This document shows positions 41,841-51,177 of a stretch of DNA of 64,000 nucleotides, in pieces. The notes beneath the pieces are model-generated. The model did not search any database, was not told the DNA's origin, and was given only the letters and a program-made list of their open reading frames with translations. Source of the DNA: JAUIAI01 sp050633665. Its GTDB lineage: Bacteria; Pseudomonadota; Gammaproteobacteria; Burkholderiales; Burkholderiaceae_E. A program made the position numbers and the translations under genes. Every line of letters starts with the position of its first letter. Within the stretch, counting starts at the first letter, position 1. The stretch is from the NCBI GenBank assembly GCA_050633665.1, contig JBOEGY010000009.1, positions 248,001-312,000 on the forward strand, given 5' to 3'.

Positions 41841-42947
41841 ATGAAACCTTCTTCACAATCCAGTTCATCCAACGCAATGTTCAGCGGTCCGGTAGTCGGC
41901 GGTGTCGTACTGGCACTGGCCTTGCTGGTCTTGTACGTCCCTTATGCCAACCTGATGCTGCCGCCAGAGCATCCGGCTTATGTGTCGACCTATATGGTCA
42001 CTCTGATTGGCAAGATTCTTTGCTACGCGATGGTGGCCATGGCGATGGGTCTGGTCTGGGGCTACGCCGGCATTCTGTCGCTGGGACACGGTTTGTTTTT
42101 TGCGCTTGGTGGCTACGCGATGGGCATGTACCTGATGCGGGCGATCGGACGTGAAGGGCAGTATCAGCAAGATCTGCCCGATTTCATGGTGTTTCTCGAC
42201 TGGAAAGAATTCCCCTGGCAATGGGCGTTGACCGATCACTTCCTGTGGGCGCTTTTTCTGGCCATGGCAGTGCCTGGCTTGCTGGCGTTTGTTTTCGGGT
42301 ATTTTGCTTTCCGCTCCCGGATCAAAGGCGTGTATTTCTCGATCATTACGCAGGCGCTTACCTATGCCGCAATGCTCTTGTTCTTCCGCAATGAAACCGG
42401 TTTTGGCGGGAACAACGGCTTTACTGACTTCAAGCGGATTCTTGGCTACCCGATTGCCGATGCGCACACCCGCGTCGCATTGTTTGCGATCAGCGCTATT
42501 ACGCTGATCGGGATGTATCTGCTTTGTCGCAAGATCATACTGTCCAAGTACGGGCGGGTGTTGGCGGCGATCCGCGACGCTGAGGGCCGGGTGATGTTCA
42601 GCGGCTACGACCCCTTGTGGTTTAAAGTCTCGGTCTGGACATTCTCGGCAGTCTTGTGCGGCATTGCCGGCGCCCTTTATGTGCCGCAGGTTGGCATTAT
42701 CAACCCAAGCGAGATGTCTCCCGCCAATTCAATAGAAATCGCTATCTGGGCGGCGGTGGGTGGTCGCGGAACGTTGATTGGTCCAATACTGGGCGCGTTT
42801 ATTGTCAACGGCGCAAAGAGCTGGTTTACCGTCGTCTTACCGGAATACTGGTTGTATTTTCTCGGTTTGCTGTTTGTGTTGGTAACCCTGTTTCTGCCAC
42901 GTGGTGTGGTTGGCGCATTTCGGCGCAACAAAGGAGTTCAATCATGA
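41841..42947 (+). CDS. urtC: Urea ABC transporter, permease UrtC
   Basis: 368-aa LivM-type inner-membrane permease. The ATG at 41841, preceded by GGAGG, is the start; the same frame stays open further back inside urtB without homology. Segments include VGGVVLALALLVLYVPYANLM, MGLVWGYAGILSLGHGLFFALGGYAMGMYLMR, the UrtC-type loop with DLPDFMVFLDWKEFPWQW and PSEMSPANSIEIAIWAAVGGRGTLIGPILGA. It pairs with UrtB as the urea channel. Its TGA overlaps the ATG of urtD (ATGA at 42944-42947). Confidence 0.96.
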   Translation: MKPSSQSSSSNAMFSGPVVGGVVLALALLVLYVPYANLMLPPEHPAYVSTYMVTLIGKILCYAMVAMAMGLVWGYAGILSLGHGLFFALGGYAMGMYLMRAIGREGQYQQDLPDFMVFLDWKEFPWQWALTDHFLWALFLAMAVPGLLAFVFGYFAFRSRIKGVYFSIITQALTYAAMLLFFRNETGFGGNNGFTDFKRILGYPIADAHTRVALFAISAITLIGMYLLCRKIILSKYGRVLAAIRDAEGRVMFSGYDPLWFKVSVWTFSAVLCGIAGALYVPQVGIINPSEMSPANSIEIAIWAAVGGRGTLIGPILGAFIVNGAKSWFTVVLPEYWLYFLGLLFVLVTLFLPRGVVGAFRRNKGVQS

Positions 42948-43759
42948 GCGAACAGGCACTGGCCCAGGAGCCCGTGGTTGAGTCATCCGCGCCGGGTGAC
43001 TCAGACAGTCCCCGCGAGTCGCTTACCGGGGTCCTGACAATTGACGGGCTGACAATCAGTTTTGACGGCTTCAAGGCGCTCAATGAATTGAGTCTGGCAA
43101 TCGATCCAGGTGAATTGCGTTGCATTATTGGCCCGAACGGCGCCGGTAAAACGACGATGATGGATGTGATAACCGGCAAGACCCGACCGGATTCCGGGAT
43201 TGCTTTTTTCCGGAATCAACATGATCTGCTTGAACTCACCGAACCGCAGATAGCGCACCTGGGGATTGGTCGAAAATTCCAGAAACCGACCGTATTTGAG
43301 CAACTGACACCGTTCGAGAATCTGGAGCTGGCTCTCAAGACAGATAAATCAGTCTGGCCTTCGCTACGCTGGAAACTGGGCAGTGAGCACTCTGACCGAA
43401 TCGCCCAGACGCTAGAGCAAATTCGTCTGGTCGATGCCGCCGACGCTTTGTCCGGCAATTTGTCGCATGGTCAGAAACAATGGCTGGAGATCGGCATGTT
43501 GCTGATGCAAGAGCCGGTATTGTTGCTGTTGGACGAACCGGTTGCCGGTATGACTGATGAAGAAACAGAACGTACTGCCGAATTGTTTCTGGGCCTGAAA
43601 GGCAGTCATTCGCTGGTAGTTGTTGAGCATGACATGGCGTTTGTGGAGTCGATTGCCGAGCGTGTGACTGTCTTACATGAAGGGTCGGTTCTGGCGGAAG
43701 GATCGCTGGCCGATGTCAAAGCCGATGAACGAGTTGTCGAAGTCTATCTGGGCCGCTGA
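42944..43759 (+). CDS. urtD: Urea ABC transporter, ATP-binding subunit UrtD
   Basis: 271-aa LivG-type ATPase that powers urea import from the cytoplasmic side. It has Walker A GPNGAGKTTMMDVITG, the Q-loop region NLELALKTDKSVWPSLRW, the ABC signature LSHGQKQWLEIGMLL, Walker B LLLLDEPVAGMTDEE and the switch His in VVEHDMAFVESIA. A 25-residue acidic N-terminal extension precedes the nucleotide-binding domain. It overlaps urtC by 4 bp and its TGA is directly followed by the urtE ATG. Confidence 0.96.
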   Translation: MSEQALAQEPVVESSAPGDSDSPRESLTGVLTIDGLTISFDGFKALNELSLAIDPGELRCIIGPNGAGKTTMMDVITGKTRPDSGIAFFRNQHDLLELTEPQIAHLGIGRKFQKPTVFEQLTPFENLELALKTDKSVWPSLRWKLGSEHSDRIAQTLEQIRLVDAADALSGNLSHGQKQWLEIGMLLMQEPVLLLLDEPVAGMTDEETERTAELFLGLKGSHSLVVVEHDMAFVESIAERVTVLHEGSVLAEGSLADVKADERVVEVYLGR

Positions 43760-44452
43760 ATGCTGACACTATCCAATCTTAATCAGTACTACGGGGGCAG
43801 TCATATTCTGCGTGATGTCTCACTGACGGTGCAGCGCGGCAAGGTGACTACTCTGCTGGGTCGCAACGGTGTCGGCAAGACAACACTGCTCAAAAGCCTG
43901 ATGGGGGTCGTGCCGATCCGCACCGGAGAGATCAGTCTGGATGGCCAGCGTCTGGAAAAAATGCGACCCGAGCAGCGGGTCGGCCATGGCATTGGCTATG
44001 TCCCGCAGGGTCGCGAAATTTTTGCCCGCCTGACCGTTGAGGAAAACCTGCGTATGGGACTGGCCAGCGCCCCGCGCGGTGCCCGGTTGCCTGACGAATT
44101 GTTTGAACTGTTTCCGGTTCTGCTGACCATGTTGCGGCGGCGCGGCGGTGATCTGTCTGGCGGACAGCAACAACAACTGGCCATTGCGCGTGCCCTGGCG
44201 GCCCGACCTAAGCTATTGATTCTTGATGAACCGACCGAAGGCATTCAACCCTCTATCATCAAGGAAATCGAGAAAGTCATTCGCACGCTCGCCAAGAGCG
44301 GGCAAATGGGTATTCTGCTCGTGGAGCAGTACTATGAATTTGCCGAGGCGCTGGCCGATGAATATGCTGTGATGACCCGTGGCGAAATCGTCAAAACGGG
44401 GCAGGGCACTCAAATGGACGAGGACGGCGTCAGGAATATGGTCACTATCTAA
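43760..44452 (+). CDS. urtE: Urea ABC transporter, ATP-binding subunit UrtE
   Basis: 230-aa LivF-type ATPase, partner of UrtD. It has Walker A GRNGVGKTTLLKSLMG, the signature LSGGQQQQLAIARAL, Walker B LLILDEPTEGIQPSI and the H-loop-equivalent LLVEQYYEFAEALAD, where Gln replaces the usual His as is normal for LivF relatives. The start codon touches the urtD stop and the stop codon touches the ureD start, with no gap, so import and hydrolysis genes are one transcription unit. Confidence 0.96.
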   Translation: MLTLSNLNQYYGGSHILRDVSLTVQRGKVTTLLGRNGVGKTTLLKSLMGVVPIRTGEISLDGQRLEKMRPEQRVGHGIGYVPQGREIFARLTVEENLRMGLASAPRGARLPDELFELFPVLLTMLRRRGGDLSGGQQQQLAIARALAARPKLLILDEPTEGIQPSIIKEIEKVIRTLAKSGQMGILLVEQYYEFAEALADEYAVMTRGEIVKTGQGTQMDEDGVRNMVTI

Positions 44453-45382
44453 ATGCTGGCAACCAGGCCAAATGCAATCCCTGCATCCCCTGTAGACACT
44501 GCCGACGGCTCCGTCGGGGCGACTCGGCGAATCCCGTGGCATGCTGCACTGAAACTCGGCTATCAATTTCGGGCCGGGCGCACGGTGCCCAGCCGGCGCG
44601 AACACTATGGGCCGCTCCGGGTGCTAAAAGGCTACCGCCAAAGCGGTACTGATTGCTGGGAGCAAGTGGTGGTACATCCGCCTGGCGGCATTGCTTCCTG
44701 TGATGAATTACGCATTGATATTGATGCCGATCAGCAATCGCAGGTCTTGCTCACGACCCCCGGCGCAACCAAATGGTATCGCGCTGATGTTGGCGGCGAA
44801 CCGTCGCGAGGTCTGGGCGGGCTGCAGACAGTCAGTGTCCGGGTTGCCAGTGGGGCCAGCGCTGAGTGGATGCCGCTCGAGAATATCTTTTATGACGGTG
44901 CCGATGCCCGGCTCGATACTGAGTATCTGCTTGCTCCGGACGCCGGGCTGATCTGCGCCGAGGTCTATTGCCTGGGGCGGCCAGCGGCGCAGGCACCGTT
45001 TGAACAAGGCCGCCTGCGTGTGCGAACCCGTGTGATGCGCGACGGTCGTCCGCTATACATCGAAAGAATCAACCTGGCCGGCGGAGATCGGGCCTTTCAG
45101 TCTCAGGCGGCGCTAGGCGGTCACGCTTGTTTCGGCTCGCTGGTGGCCGCGCCTGCAACGAAATGTGACTTGAGCGAACTGGTATCGCAGGTGCGTCAGG
45201 CATTGTCTGACGAGGTTGCTCAGGCTCAGGTGGCCGTTACGGCTTTGCCAGAAGTGCTGATTGTTCGCTGGCGGGGGCCGAACGCCCAGGCCGGATGGCG
45301 GGCACTACACTGTGCCTGGCGCACGTTACGATTGCCGGTACTGGGACGTGCTGCCCAGGCCCCCAGGATCTGGGCCTGTTAG
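44453..45382 (+). CDS. ureD: Urease accessory protein UreD
   Basis: 309-aa chaperone that binds apo-urease and, with UreF and UreG, delivers nickel to UreC. Typical blocks are LKLGYQFRAGRTVPSRREHYGPLRVLKGY, VVHPPGGIASCDELRIDI, VLLTTPGATKWYRA, EWMPLENIFYDGADARL and LRVLP-like RTLRLPVLGRAAQAPRIWA at the end. The ~25 residues before LKLGYQF are not conserved, so translation could begin a little later, but the ATG abutting the urtE stop is the simplest start. A 54-bp gap follows before ureA. Confidence 0.94.
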   Translation: MLATRPNAIPASPVDTADGSVGATRRIPWHAALKLGYQFRAGRTVPSRREHYGPLRVLKGYRQSGTDCWEQVVVHPPGGIASCDELRIDIDADQQSQVLLTTPGATKWYRADVGGEPSRGLGGLQTVSVRVASGASAEWMPLENIFYDGADARLDTEYLLAPDAGLICAEVYCLGRPAAQAPFEQGRLRVRTRVMRDGRPLYIERINLAGGDRAFQSQAALGGHACFGSLVAAPATKCDLSELVSQVRQALSDEVAQAQVAVTALPEVLIVRWRGPNAQAGWRALHCAWRTLRLPVLGRAAQAPRIWAC

Positions 45383-45436
45383 GCCGGCGGAACAACCGAT
45401 CACCTCGAGTGACAAACGTCAGACGGAGATAAGACA

Positions 45437-45739
45437 GTGGAGTTGACCCCCCGCGAAAAAGACAAACTCATGTTGTTCACTGCGGGACTTGTGGCGGAAC
45501 GTCGCAAAGCCCGTGGCGTCAAACTTAATTATCCGGAAGCGACCGCGCTGATAAGCGCGGCTATTCTGGAAGGCGCCCGCGATGGCCAGACGGTGGCGCA
45601 ACTGATGGCATACGGGACAACGCTGTTGACTCGTGATGACGTGATGGACGGGGTTGCTGAAATGATTCCCGAGATCCAGATTGAAGCGACCTTCCCGGAT
45701 GGCACCAAGCTGGTGACTGTTCATCAACCGATTGTTTAG
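45437..45739 (+). CDS. ureA: Urease gamma subunit
   Basis: 100-aa structural subunit of urease with the canonical length. The GTG at 45437 starts the conserved MELTPREKDKLMLFTAGLVAERR. Further marks are GVKLNYPEATALISAAILEGARDGQTVAQLM and the terminal FPDGTKLVTVHQPIV. It assembles with UreB and UreC in the (alpha-beta-gamma) trimer. The ureB gene follows after 11 bp. Confidence 0.98.
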   Translation: MELTPREKDKLMLFTAGLVAERRKARGVKLNYPEATALISAAILEGARDGQTVAQLMAYGTTLLTRDDVMDGVAEMIPEIQIEATFPDGTKLVTVHQPIV

Positions 45740-45750
45740 GAGGTATCGCA

Positions 45751-46083
45751 ATGATTCCAGGCGAAATGCTGACCCCCGACGGCGAGATTGAACTCAACGC
45801 CGGGCGCGCGACCTTGCAGGTGACAGTAGCCAACAGCGGTGACCGTCCGATTCAGGTGGGATCGCACTATCACTTCTACGAAACCAATCAGGCGCTGACC
45901 TTCGATCGCGACGCGAGTCGCGGGTTCCGTCTCAATATTCCCGCTGGCACTGCGGTCAGGTTTGAACCAGGCCAGGAGCGCTCGGTCGAACTGGTCGCGC
46001 TTGCCGGTGACCGGCAGGTTTATGGTTTCCAGGGGCTGGTAATGGGCGCGATTGACAACAACAACACGGGGTCCCAATCATGA
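45751..46083 (+). CDS. ureB: Urease beta subunit
   Basis: 110-aa structural subunit with typical features: MIPGEMLTPDGEIELNAGR, VANSGDRPIQVGSHYHFYETNQALTFDR, GFRLNIPAGTAVRFEPGQERSVELVALAG and a final GLVMGAID. GGAGG sits 8 bases before the ATG. Its stop overlaps the ureC start (ATGA, 46080-46083), so beta and alpha subunits are made in step. Confidence 0.98.
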   Translation: MIPGEMLTPDGEIELNAGRATLQVTVANSGDRPIQVGSHYHFYETNQALTFDRDASRGFRLNIPAGTAVRFEPGQERSVELVALAGDRQVYGFQGLVMGAIDNNNTGSQS

Positions 46084-47780
46084 AAATCACCCGCCGCGCT
46101 TATGCCGAAATGTTCGGCCCGACAACCGGCGACCGGGTTCGCCTGGCCGATACGGAGCTGGTGGTCGAAGTCGAGAAAGACCATACGATCTATGGCGAAG
46201 AAGTGAAATTCGGCGGCGGTAAAGTCATTCGGGACGGCATGGGGCAGAGTCAGCGCCTGCATGCTGATGTTGCCGACACCGTTTTGACCAACGCCCTCAT
46301 CATTGACTGGTGGGGCATTGTCAAGGCAGATATCGCCATCAAAGATGGTCGCATCAGCGCTATCGGCAAAGCAGGTAACCCCGATGTTCAACCGGGGGTG
46401 AATATCGTGATCGGGGCGGCAACCGAAATTATCGCCGCCGAAGGCAGTATCGTTACCGCCGGCGGCATTGATGCCCATATTCACATGATCTGCCCGCAAC
46501 AGATTGACGATGCGCTGGCCGGCGGTATTACCACAATGTTTGGTGGTGGCACCGGCCCGGCGACCGGAACCAATGCAACCACTTGCACGCCTGGCGCCTG
46601 GCACATCGGCAATATGCTTCAGGCCGCCGAAGCGTTTCCGATGAATTTGGGGCTGCTTGGCAAGGGCAATGCTTCACTGCCCGAGCCGCTGAGGGAGCAG
46701 GTAAGAGCCGGCGCAATCGGTTTGAAGCTGCATGAAGACTGGGGCACGACCCCGGCGGCGATTGACAACTGTCTTAGCGTGGCGGATGAGTTCGACGTGC
46801 AGGTGGCGATTCATACCGATACCTTGAATGAGTCCGGATTCGTCGAGGCCACTGTGGCGGCATTCAAGAATCGAACCATTCATACTTATCACACGGAAGG
46901 GGCCGGCGGCGGCCATGCGCCTGACATCATCAAGGCATGCGGGCTGCCGAATGTCCTGCCGTCATCAACCAACCCAACCCGACCCTATACCGTCAATACC
47001 ATTGACGAACATCTCGATATGCTGATGGTGTGTCATCACCTCGACCCGGCTATTCCGGAAGATGTCGCGTTTGCCGAAAGCCGCATTCGGCGCGAAACCA
47101 TTGCCGCTGAGGACATTCTTCATGACCTGGGGGCGTTCTCGATGATGGCCTCGGATTCACAGGCCATGGGCCGTGTCGGCGAGACGATTATTCGTTGCTG
47201 GCAGACGGCCCACAAGATGAAAGTCCAGCGCGGCGCGCTGGATTCTGACCCGGCTACCAACGATAACAACCGGGTAAAGAGATACATCGCCAAATACACA
47301 ATCAACCCGGCGTTGACCCACGGTGTTGCCCATGAGGTTGGCTCGGTTGAAGTCGGCAAGCTGGCCGATCTCGTGCTGTGGAAGCCGGCCTTCTTTGGTG
47401 TCAAACCCACGATGGTAATCAAAGGCGGTCAGATTGCCCTGGCCGCAATGGGTGATCCAAACGCGTCCATTCCCACGCCGCAACCGGTGCATTACCGGCC
47501 CATGTTCGGGTCTTTCGGCGGCAGCCTGAGAACCAGCGCGCTGACATTCGTCTCGCAAGCCGCGCTTGATGCTGATGTGGCCAGTCGATTCTCCCTGTCA
47601 CGCAAGGTGGCTGCGGTGTCCGGTACCCGGTCGGTCGGCAAAGCGGACATGAAACTGAATGACTGGCAGCCGGATATTCAGGTTGATCCGCAAAACTATC
47701 AAGTGCATGCCGATGGACAACTCCTCACCTGTGAGCCGGCAGCCGTATTGCCGATGGCACAGCGCTACTTCCTCTTCTGA
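46080..47780 (+). CDS. ureC: Urease alpha (catalytic) subunit
   Basis: 566-aa catalytic subunit hydrolysing urea to ammonia and carbamate in the cytoplasm. Nickel-site elements are all visible: the HxH pair in GIDAHIHMICPQQ, the carbamylated lysine in GAIGLKLHEDWG, the His pair region AIHTDTLNESGFVE and IHTYHTEGAGGGHAPD, the mobile-flap Cys-His in LMVCHHLDPAIPEDV and the Asp ligand segment MMASDSQAMGRVGE. Length (about 567-570) and ends (MKITRRAYAEMFGPTTGDRV; MAQRYFLF) are normal. Nothing suggests inactivity. A 17-bp gap leads to ureE. Confidence 0.99.
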   Translation: MKITRRAYAEMFGPTTGDRVRLADTELVVEVEKDHTIYGEEVKFGGGKVIRDGMGQSQRLHADVADTVLTNALIIDWWGIVKADIAIKDGRISAIGKAGNPDVQPGVNIVIGAATEIIAAEGSIVTAGGIDAHIHMICPQQIDDALAGGITTMFGGGTGPATGTNATTCTPGAWHIGNMLQAAEAFPMNLGLLGKGNASLPEPLREQVRAGAIGLKLHEDWGTTPAAIDNCLSVADEFDVQVAIHTDTLNESGFVEATVAAFKNRTIHTYHTEGAGGGHAPDIIKACGLPNVLPSSTNPTRPYTVNTIDEHLDMLMVCHHLDPAIPEDVAFAESRIRRETIAAEDILHDLGAFSMMASDSQAMGRVGETIIRCWQTAHKMKVQRGALDSDPATNDNNRVKRYIAKYTINPALTHGVAHEVGSVEVGKLADLVLWKPAFFGVKPTMVIKGGQIALAAMGDPNASIPTPQPVHYRPMFGSFGGSLRTSALTFVSQAALDADVASRFSLSRKVAAVSGTRSVGKADMKLNDWQPDIQVDPQNYQVHADGQLLTCEPAAVLPMAQRYFLF

Positions 47781-47797
47781 CTGACCTGACTGCCAGC

Positions 47798-48346
47798 ATG
47801 AAATTATTCAATCAAGTCCTGAGCGATTCAGCCGGATCGTCGAGTATCAATGCAATCGCATTGCCGTTCGATCAGCGCCAGCGGTCCCGGTTGCGAATAA
47901 CCATTGAAACGGGTCCGCTGGCCGGGCAGAGCGCGGGTATTGAACTGGCTCGTGGAACAGTCATGAGATCAGGCATTCTGTTGGCGACCCCCGAGGGGGA
48001 TTGCTTGCGGGTTGATGCCGCCGCGGAGGCTTTAACCCAGGTTCAGACCGATTCAGCCCAGACATTGACCGCTATTGCCTATCACCTGGGCAACCGGCAT
48101 GTGCCGGTCCAGGTCGGCGCGGACTGGTTACGCCTGCAGCAAGACCATGTCCTTGAACAAATGGTGTCGGGCTTGCAGGGAAGCGTTACGCATATCAACG
48201 CGGCGTTTGAACCGGAGTCTGGCGCCTACCATGGGGGCGGTGGCCATCACCACCACGACCACAATGATGAATCAACCAGCCCGCCTGATCGCCGCCATTC
48301 GCCGCGTATTCACGACCTGGCTGATCCCGCGTCGTCTTCAACATGA
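47798..48346 (+). CDS. ureE: Urease accessory protein UreE (nickel metallochaperone)
   Basis: 182-aa nickel donor. The N-terminal peptide-binding domain (DQRQRSRLRITIETGPLAGQ, GILLATPEGDCLRVDAAAE) is followed by the metal-binding domain (AYHLGNRHVPVQVGADWLRLQQDHVLEQMVSGLQG). The C-terminal tail has a histidine-rich run, GGGGHHHHDHNDE, and ends in a less ordered RRHSPRIHDLADP stretch. The tail should bind several nickel ions. UreE passes nickel to UreG. It overlaps ureF by 4 bp. Confidence 0.97.
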   Translation: MKLFNQVLSDSAGSSSINAIALPFDQRQRSRLRITIETGPLAGQSAGIELARGTVMRSGILLATPEGDCLRVDAAAEALTQVQTDSAQTLTAIAYHLGNRHVPVQVGADWLRLQQDHVLEQMVSGLQGSVTHINAAFEPESGAYHGGGGHHHHDHNDESTSPPDRRHSPRIHDLADPASSST

Positions 48347-49053
48347 ACAAAGCTGCTCAACTGGCTTTGATGCGGCTCGCCAGTCCGGCGCTCCCAATCG
48401 GTGGATTCAGTTATTCGCAAGGGCTTGAAAGCGCTATTGCCGCTGAATGGGTACACGACGAGAAATCACTGGTGCAATGGCTTTCCGATTGCCTGGCGCT
48501 AAACTTTGGTCAATACGAAGCGCCTTTGATGTTCGCGCTGATCGACGCCAGTGTCAGGGGGCGGGACTCACTGGCGCACGGCTTGCATCTGGACTATCTG
48601 GCGAGCCGCGAGACCGCAGAGCTACATGCTGAAACCCTGCAAATGGGTTTTTCACTACTACGCCTGCTGGCCGGGCTCAGCAATGATTCTGCCGCCTCGG
48701 GGCCGTCCGGTTCGGTCCCGCAGCTTGCGCAGCAATGGCTGGCCGATGAAGCGGAGTGCTCCCTGCCACTGGCCTGGGGGCTGGCGGCCCGGCATTTCAG
48801 ACTTGACGCCGAGCAGGCATTGACCGCCTACGCATGGGCGTGGCTGGAAAATCAGGTGGCAGCTGCCATAAAAGCAGTGCCGCTTGGGCAGCAATCAGGT
48901 CAACGGGTATTTGATCAGGTACAGCAACCGTTAATCCGGGCGCTCGAACGCGCCGCCGTTTGTCCGCCAGATGACTGGAGCAACTTCGCCCCCGGTCTGG
49001 CAATGGCCAGTGCTTGGCACGAAACACAGTACTCGCGGTTATTCCGCTCATAG
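48343..49053 (+). CDS. ureF: Urease accessory protein UreF
   Basis: 236-aa all-helical maturation factor that links UreD to UreG and gates the GTPase. Family blocks are LMRLASPALPIGGFSYSQGLESAIAAEWV, YEAPLMFALIDA, RETAELHAETLQMGFSLLRLL, AWAWLENQVAAAIKAVPLGQQSGQRV and the terminal LAMASAWHETQYSRLFRS. Start 48343 overlaps the ureE stop. A 20-bp gap separates it from ureG. Confidence 0.96.
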   Translation: MNKAAQLALMRLASPALPIGGFSYSQGLESAIAAEWVHDEKSLVQWLSDCLALNFGQYEAPLMFALIDASVRGRDSLAHGLHLDYLASRETAELHAETLQMGFSLLRLLAGLSNDSAASGPSGSVPQLAQQWLADEAECSLPLAWGLAARHFRLDAEQALTAYAWAWLENQVAAAIKAVPLGQQSGQRVFDQVQQPLIRALERAAVCPPDDWSNFAPGLAMASAWHETQYSRLFRS

Positions 49054-49073
49054 TCTTATCAACAGGATCTATC

Positions 49074-49685
49074 ATGCAAGCAAAAGATGCTCTTCGAGTA
49101 GGGATTGGCGGCCCGGTCGGCTCCGGCAAGACGGCGCTGACCTTGTCGCTTTGTGAGCTGATGCGCGAACATCGCAACATGGCTGTCGTGACCAACGACA
49201 TCTACACCCGTGAAGACGCGGAGTTTCTGGCCCAGCATGGGGCGCTCGCCATTGACCGTATTATGGGTGTCGAAACTGGTGGCTGCCCACATACGGCGAT
49301 TCGTGAAGACGCCTCTATCAATCTTGAGGCCGTGGCCCGTTTGCAGCGTCGCCATGCAGGGCTTGAACTGGTGCTGGTTGAGAGCGGCGGAGACAACCTG
49401 GCAGCAACTTTCAGCCCGGAGCTGTCAGACCTGACAATCTATGTCATTGATGTTGCCGCCGGTGAGAAAATTCCACGCAAAGGTGGGCCGGGCATTATCA
49501 AATCAGATCTGTTGGTCATCAACAAGATTGACCTGGCGGAACATGTTGGTGCGGATCTGAAAGTAATGGCAGCCGATGCACAAAAAATGCGCGGTGAACG
49601 GCCATTCGTTTTTACCAACCTGAAGACGGGTGAAGGCCTGCGCGAAATAGCCGACTTTATCCAGAAGCAAGGCTTGATGAAGTAG
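49074..49685 (+). CDS. ureG: Urease accessory protein UreG (SIMIBI-class GTPase)
   Basis: 203-aa GTPase whose hydrolysis drives nickel insertion. It has the P-loop GIGGPVGSGKTALTLSLCE, the switch-region VTNDIYTREDAEFL, the nickel-binding Cys-Pro-His in GVETGGCPHTAIREDASIN, the LVESGGDNLAATFSPELSD block, and the guanine-specificity motif VINKIDLA. ATG 49074 (MQAKDALRVGIGG) is chosen because the extra upstream codons lie inside ureF and lack homology. It ends the urea operon proper; the ATP-grasp gene begins 52 bp later on the same strand. Confidence 0.98.
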   Translation: MQAKDALRVGIGGPVGSGKTALTLSLCELMREHRNMAVVTNDIYTREDAEFLAQHGALAIDRIMGVETGGCPHTAIREDASINLEAVARLQRRHAGLELVLVESGGDNLAATFSPELSDLTIYVIDVAAGEKIPRKGGPGIIKSDLLVINKIDLAEHVGADLKVMAADAQKMRGERPFVFTNLKTGEGLREIADFIQKQGLMK

Positions 49686-49737
49686 TCAGTGGTTGTAGTG
49701 TTTGCTTTAGTTCGGGTCATCAGATACGCTAGGAATA

Positions 49738-51177
49738 ATGCAACCGCAACTTTTCGATACCTACAATCAAGAGCACTTCTACTGCGAGCTTTTTGGCGCG
49801 GGCGACAAACAGCCGGCACACACCCGAAAGCTGGTCAATCGTCTGGCAAAGATGAAGGGCTCAACGCTGCGGCGGCGTGCCCGGGCCATCGAGGCCGAGC
49901 TCTACAACCTGGGCATCACTTTCACGGTTTACAGTGAACGGGACAGCATCGACCGGATATTGCCGTTCGATGTTTTACCGCGCGTTTTGTCACGCAAAGA
50001 ATGGGATCAGATAGAGTCTGGCTGTATCCAGCGAGTGCAGGCGCTTAACCTGTTTCTACACGACATCTACCACGATCAAAAAATCCTCAAAGACAAAATC
50101 CTGCCGCCCGAGTTGGTCCTGAAAAACGCCAACTATCGCAAGGAAATGATTGGCTTCGAGCCGCCGCACGGTACCTATGTTCATATTGCCGGGGTAGACC
50201 TGGTCCGCGATGGTGACGGCAATTTCTGCGTACTCGAAGACAACGCCAGAACTCCCTCGGGGGTCTCTTATGTTGTCGAGAACCGCCACCTGATGCACCG
50301 TGCTTTCCCAGATCTGATGGAAGGCATCAATCTGTTGCCGGTTGACGAATACGGCCCACGCTTGAGGCAGGCGCTTACCGATGTCAGCCCGGGCCGTAGT
50401 CGCTCGGCCAATGTCGTGTTGATGTCGCCGGGTGTGTTTAACTCAGCCTATTTTGAGCACGTGTTTCTGGCCCGCGAGATGGGCGTGCCGCTGGTCGAAG
50501 GTCGCGATCTGGTCGTTGAAGACGATCAGGTTTTCATGCGGACCACCGGCGGCCTGAAGAAAGTGGACACCATCTACCGGAGAATCGATGATGACTTCCT
50601 CGATCCCGAGTGTTTTAACCCTGAAAGTGCATTAGGCGTGCCCGGGCTGATCAGGGCTTACCTGGCCGGTAACGTCAATATTGCAAACGGCGTGGGTACG
50701 GGGGTTGCCGATGACAAAGCGGTTTACGCCTATATGCCGCAGATCATCCGCTACTACCTTGACCAGGACCCGATCCTGGCTAACGTGGAAACCTATTCTT
50801 GCTGGGACCCGAAGATGCTGGATTACACGCTGGCCAATCTTGAAAATCTGGTGGTCAAGCCGGTCGGTGAATCAGGTGGTTACGGCGTTGTTGTTGGCCC
50901 CCGGGCAACCAAAGCCGAGTTGCAGACACTCAAAAAGCAGCTTCAGGCAAACCCAAAGAACTTTATCAGCCAGCCGCTGATCCAGCTGTCGGTTTGCCCG
51001 ACCTTGTTTGACAGCGGGGTAGAAGCCCGGCATGTCGACCTGCGTCCATATATTCTGACCGGCAAGAGTAGTTGGGTGTTACCGGGCGGGCTGACGCGTG
51101 TTGCGCTGAAGAAAGGCTCGTTTGTCGTTAACTCGTCGCAAGGCGGCGGCACAAAGGATACCTGGGTCATTGGATAG
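49738..51177 (+). CDS. Circularly permuted type-2 ATP-grasp protein (predicted amidoligase)
   Basis: 479-aa cytoplasmic protein of the circularly permuted ATP-grasp family (the DUF404/DUF407 pair). The ATP-grasp superfamily forms carboxylate-amine or carboxylate-thiol bonds through acyl phosphates. Recognisable features are QEHFYCELFGAG at the start, PFDVLPRVLSRKEWDQIESGCIQRVQALNLFLHDIYHDQKIL, GTYVHIAGVDLVRDGDGNFCVLEDNARTPSGVSYVVENR, a metal/ATP region LDPECFNPESALGVPGL, NLVVKPVGESGGYGVVVGP and SQPLIQLSVCPTLF. An alpha-E gene follows with overlap, which is the normal partner. In several bacteria these sit with transglutaminase-like genes, as here. The substrate is unknown. Confidence 0.92.
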   Translation: MQPQLFDTYNQEHFYCELFGAGDKQPAHTRKLVNRLAKMKGSTLRRRARAIEAELYNLGITFTVYSERDSIDRILPFDVLPRVLSRKEWDQIESGCIQRVQALNLFLHDIYHDQKILKDKILPPELVLKNANYRKEMIGFEPPHGTYVHIAGVDLVRDGDGNFCVLEDNARTPSGVSYVVENRHLMHRAFPDLMEGINLLPVDEYGPRLRQALTDVSPGRSRSANVVLMSPGVFNSAYFEHVFLAREMGVPLVEGRDLVVEDDQVFMRTTGGLKKVDTIYRRIDDDFLDPECFNPESALGVPGLIRAYLAGNVNIANGVGTGVADDKAVYAYMPQIIRYYLDQDPILANVETYSCWDPKMLDYTLANLENLVVKPVGESGGYGVVVGPRATKAELQTLKKQLQANPKNFISQPLIQLSVCPTLFDSGVEARHVDLRPYILTGKSSWVLPGGLTRVALKKGSFVVNSSQGGGTKDTWVIG

